From assembly GCA_002762845.1 (NCBI GenBank), contig PCYB01000032.1:1-8700 (forward strand): a stretch of 8,700 nt of DNA. The letters run 5' to 3'. Positions 6,686 to 8,700 of this stretch are shown here, piece by piece. The position numbers and the translations under genes are program-made. Within the stretch, counting starts at the first letter, position 1; every line of letters starts with the position of its first letter. Origin of the DNA: Candidatus Woesearchaeota archaeon CG10_big_fil_rev_8_21_14_0_10_36_11 (lineage in GTDB: Archaea; Nanobdellota; Nanobdellia; Woesearchaeales; GW2011-AR9). The notes beneath the pieces are model-generated. The model searched no databases and was not told the DNA's origin. It was given only the letters and a program-made list of their open reading frames with translations.

Positions 6686-7576
6686 ATGAAATGTATACTT
6701 TTTATTGTACTATGCATTGTTTTAAGCACAGTTGCTCTTGCAGATTTTAACACTGACTTTCAGGACATAAAAGCAAACTCCGAAGGCCAACAGTTAACCG
6801 GGCCCGTGGGAACATTATTTAAAAATGTTAATATGAACATTTACATTGAACAAACGACGGGGGAAGAACTTGTTGTTGGTATTGTTATTGAAGATAAAGT
6901 AATTACGTCAATTAACTTAGAAGAACTTGAAAATCCGTCACTTAACGTGTATACTACGGAAAGTGCTATTCAGGAAATGAGTACGTCAAAAGATCTTTTG
7001 CTTGCTGTGAAGGAAGCAGTTGCAGAAGAAAAGATTACATATAACGCAGTAGGTTTCTTTAACAAAATCAAGTTTGCTGTTCTTTCACTTTTTTTAAATT
7101 TTGATGGAGACAATGAGGTAGAAGAATCTAATGATGACGGAAATATTTTTGTTCAAGAAACGTCAGATGAGAACACTATTAGCAGTACTGTTGACGCTGA
7201 TGATGATATTAATGAACTTGAAAATGTTGATGAAACGGAAAATGAAGAGATAGACGAACCAAATGTTGACGCAGATGTTGAAGAAGAAGCCGTTGATGAA
7301 GGGTTACCAAAAACGCACGTTATTGAAATGACGGGGATAGGTTTCGGTAAAGATGTCCTTACGATTAATGTCGGTGATACTGTTGAATGGAAAAATTCAC
7401 GGAATGGTGGATATACAAACGCAATGGTTATCGGAACGATGTGGTGCCGTGACGTTAAAAGTTCAATTTTTGAACCTGGATTGTCCTATCAATATACATT
7501 CACAGAAACTGGGACATGTACCATTGTTGACGGTATCTTCACAACAGAAACAATGAAAGTTGTTATTGAGGAATAA
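6686..7576 (+). CDS. Secreted protein: conserved N-terminal domain, acidic linker, degenerate cupredoxin domain
   Basis: The Shine-Dalgarno favours ATG 6686 (296 residues); ATG 6683 would add one Met. Residues 1-19 are a signal peptide ending ALA, with probable cleavage before D20. Residues about 20-136 form a compact alpha/beta domain I cannot name firmly; it faintly recalls SCP2-like lipid-binding folds. Residues 139-206 are a disordered, very Asp/Glu-rich linker. Residues 210-296 match the cupredoxin pattern: GIGFGKDVLTINVGDTVEWKN, a PGLSYQYTF segment, and a last strand. The type 1 copper ligands are absent: the strand-4 His position reads Asn (YTNAMV), and the C-terminal C-x-x-H is not present. 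Two cysteines, C254 and C278, could form a disulfide instead. Electron transfer is therefore unlikely, and a structural or binding role is more likely. The dehydrogenase gene starts 8 bases after its stop. Confidence 0.85.
   Translation: MKCILFIVLCIVLSTVALADFNTDFQDIKANSEGQQLTGPVGTLFKNVNMNIYIEQTTGEELVVGIVIEDKVITSINLEELENPSLNVYTTESAIQEMSTSKDLLLAVKEAVAEEKITYNAVGFFNKIKFAVLSLFLNFDGDNEVEESNDDGNIFVQETSDENTISSTVDADDDINELENVDETENEEIDEPNVDADVEEEAVDEGLPKTHVIEMTGIGFGKDVLTINVGDTVEWKNSRNGGYTNAMVIGTMWCRDVKSSIFEPGLSYQYTFTETGTCTIVDGIFTTETMKVVIEE
7313..7573 (+). other. Cupredoxin-fold domain lacking the copper ligands
   Basis: Residues 210-296 carry the cupredoxin framework GDTVEWKN, PGLSYQYTF and a Gly-Thr-Cys turn. 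No His remains after H211 at the domain start, so the two His ligands of a type 1 site cannot be supplied. C254 (MWCRD) and C278 (GTCTI) are the only cysteines of the mature protein. M290 sits near the usual Met position. Confidence 0.65.
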
Positions 7577-7584
7577 GCCTAACA

Positions 7585-8589
7585 ATGAAAATTGGTTTTT
7601 TTGAAATTGAGCCGTGGGAAAGAAAGATTTTACAGAACGCGTTTCCTCACGATTCATTATTTTTTTCTTCTGGGAAATTAACTGTACAGAATGCTGCAAA
7701 GTATAAACATCTTGACGTTATTTCTATATTTGTCTATTCAGAAATTACTGAACAAGTATGTTCTAAATTACCTAAATTAAAACTTATCGTGACACGCAGT
7801 ACAGGGTTTAATCATATTGACATGGACGTTTGCAGAAAGCGGAAAATAGTTGTTAGTAATATTCCAGTGTATGGTGAAAATACCGTTGCAGAACATACGT
7901 TTGCGCTTATCTTAGCACTTAGCAGGAAACTTGTTGCGTGTGTTGAACGAACGAAAAGTGGCAGTTTTGATCTTGACGGCCTGCGCGGTTTTGACCTTAA
8001 AGGAAAAACTCTTGGTGTTGTTGGGTGTGGAAGTATTGGGGAACATGTTGTAAAAATTGCGAAAGGGTTTGACATGCACATTCTTGTTTTTGACGTTTAT
8101 AAAAAAACATCATTGGCTAAAAAGTTTGGTTTTAGGTATGCGTCGCTTGATAAAGTCCTTGCGACGTCGGATATCATTACATTACATGTACCACTTAACA
8201 CACACACACACCATTTGATTGATTCAACAAAACTTACATTGCTCAAGAAAACTGCATTCCTTGTTAATACCTCCCGTGGCGAGGTTATTGATACAAATGC
8301 TCTTCTGAACGTCTTACAGAAGAAAAATATTGCTGGTGCTGCACTTGATGTATTAGAAGAAGAGTGTACTATCATGGAAGAAACTGAATTATTGAAAAAA
8401 AGTTTTAAAGGAAAGTGTGACATTAAAACGTTAATTGCCAATCATGCATTATTAAAAATGTCGAACGTGATTGTGACACCGCATAACGCATTTAATACAA
8501 ATGAAGCATTACAAAGAATATTAAATACCACAATTATGAACATTACGCAGTTTAAAAAAGGTAAGAAAGTTAATGTTGTGCAATTGTAG
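7585..8589 (+). CDS. D-lactate dehydrogenase-type D-2-hydroxyacid dehydrogenase
   Basis: The full-length 334-residue cytosolic enzyme of the NAD-dependent D-2-hydroxyacid dehydrogenase family reduces a 2-oxoacid such as pyruvate to the D-hydroxyacid with NADH. Visible signatures are RSTGFNHID (71-79), the NTVAEHTFALILAL helix (99-112), the nucleotide-binding GCGSIG (147-152) and D170 at the end of the next strand, expected to favour NAD over NADP. HVPLN (201-205) follows. The catalytic triad is R231 (NTSRGEVID), E260 (end of LDVLEEE) and H300 (TPHNAF). Between E260 and H300 there are 40 residues, the long loop of D-lactate dehydrogenase relatives, with a few extra residues. Pyruvate is the likely substrate but is not proven. 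ATG 7585 lies 8 bases after the upstream stop, so the two genes are probably co-transcribed. Regenerating NAD+ in a fermentative cell fits a streamlined archaeon. Confidence 0.93.
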   Translation: MKIGFFEIEPWERKILQNAFPHDSLFFSSGKLTVQNAAKYKHLDVISIFVYSEITEQVCSKLPKLKLIVTRSTGFNHIDMDVCRKRKIVVSNIPVYGENTVAEHTFALILALSRKLVACVERTKSGSFDLDGLRGFDLKGKTLGVVGCGSIGEHVVKIAKGFDMHILVFDVYKKTSLAKKFGFRYASLDKVLATSDIITLHVPLNTHTHHLIDSTKLTLLKKTAFLVNTSRGEVIDTNALLNVLQKKNIAGAALDVLEEECTIMEETELLKKSFKGKCDIKTLIANHALLKMSNVIVTPHNAFNTNEALQRILNTTIMNITQFKKGKKVNVVQL

Positions 8590-8618
8590 AATTTCATAAT
8601 TTGTCGCACTGTAATACT
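8590..8618. other. Short spacer between the dehydrogenase and the edge gene
   Basis: These 29 bases separate the two convergent stop codons. They are AT-rich, with no hairpin and no long T-run. GTAATACTTTACC begins at 8611, reading towards the edge gene. IS66-type elements often start GTAA, so this could be an element end, but the match is too short to claim. Confidence 0.3.
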
Positions 8619-8700
8619 TTACCTTTCTGAAGCGATGATTTGATGCATAAACAGAAGCGGGTTCTGCTTCTGTAGTCTTGCTGTTTCTACAACAGACAGC
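8619..8700 (-). CDS. C-terminal end of an edge gene, possibly IS66-type transposase (partial)
   Basis: Reading the minus strand from 8699 gives 26 codons, LSVVETARLQ then KQNPLLFMHQIIASER, closed by TAA at 8621-8619. Most of the gene lies beyond the window. The tail resembles the end of IS66-family transposases, which often finish with a helix of the form S-x-x-E-T-A-K/R followed by N-P and a hydrophobic helix. The alternative minus-strand frame from 8700 is also open but runs 66 bases into the dehydrogenase gene and looks less protein-like. With so few residues, both the coding call and the family remain tentative. Confidence 0.4.
   Translation of the reverse strand, partial: LSVVETARLQKQNPLLFMHQIIASER
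8651..8673. repeat. Perfect 8-bp inverted repeat with 7-base loop
   Basis: ACAGAAGC (8651-8658) and GCTTCTGT (8666-8673) are exact reverse complements around GGGTTCT. No T-run follows on either strand, so it does not look like a standard terminator. It sits inside the probable edge gene and may be incidental to its coding sequence. Confidence 0.5.

Noticed and set aside
8651..8673. Inverted repeat as an intrinsic terminator for the dehydrogenase gene
   Set aside because: It lies 62 bases past the stop, within another probable gene, and has no T-run after it.
1..8700. tRNA, rRNA, CRISPR array or replication origin
   Set aside because: Nearly every base is in a supported coding frame. No cloverleaf, rRNA signature, regularly spaced repeats or iterated origin motifs were seen.

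Overview
The window looks like DPANN-type archaeal DNA, most like Woesearchaeota or a related lineage. This is inferred from several signs together. Two divergent genes have TATA boxes centred about 26-29 bases upstream of their ATGs, as in archaeal leaderless transcripts. One gene has a strong Shine-Dalgarno site (GAGGTGA). The surface proteins are a Cys-rich lipoprotein and a degenerate secreted cupredoxin, types I associate with these archaea. No rRNA, tRNA or CRISPR array is visible, so the assignment is not proven.

Layout. Positions 2-4552 (+) hold the 3' part of one giant gene of more than 1,515 codons whose start lies upstream. Its product has a beta-rich N-terminal part, a long coiled-coil helical middle, a proline-rich linker, and a C-terminal third carrying a nucleotidyltransferase-like motif set followed by a protein-kinase-fold-like motif set. 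Convergent to it, with a 14-base tail-to-tail overlap, is a PPP-like metallophosphoesterase with a helical TPR-like tail (4539-5819, -). A 100-base divergent promoter region follows. Then come three + strand genes: a lipoprotein with two six-cysteine repeats (5920-6630), a secreted protein with an acidic linker and a copper-site-less cupredoxin domain (6686-7576), and a D-lactate-dehydrogenase-type 2-hydroxyacid dehydrogenase (7585-8589) only 8 bases behind it. At the right edge is the last part of a - strand gene (8619-8700) whose tail resembles an IS66-type transposase C-terminus.

How it may fit together. Three products carry visible signs of export: the giant protein (only six cysteines, in three close pairs), the lipoprotein and the cupredoxin protein. 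The window therefore reads mainly as a cell-surface locus, with a cytosolic phosphatase and a fermentative dehydrogenase beside it. The most unusual element is the giant protein. Its nucleotidyltransferase plus kinase-like C-terminus lies in markedly more AT-rich DNA than the rest of the gene, and the change falls near a proline-rich linker. That is the pattern expected of a surface or effector protein whose C-terminal module was exchanged. This interpretation is a hypothesis.

No stretch longer than 300 bases lacks a gene.
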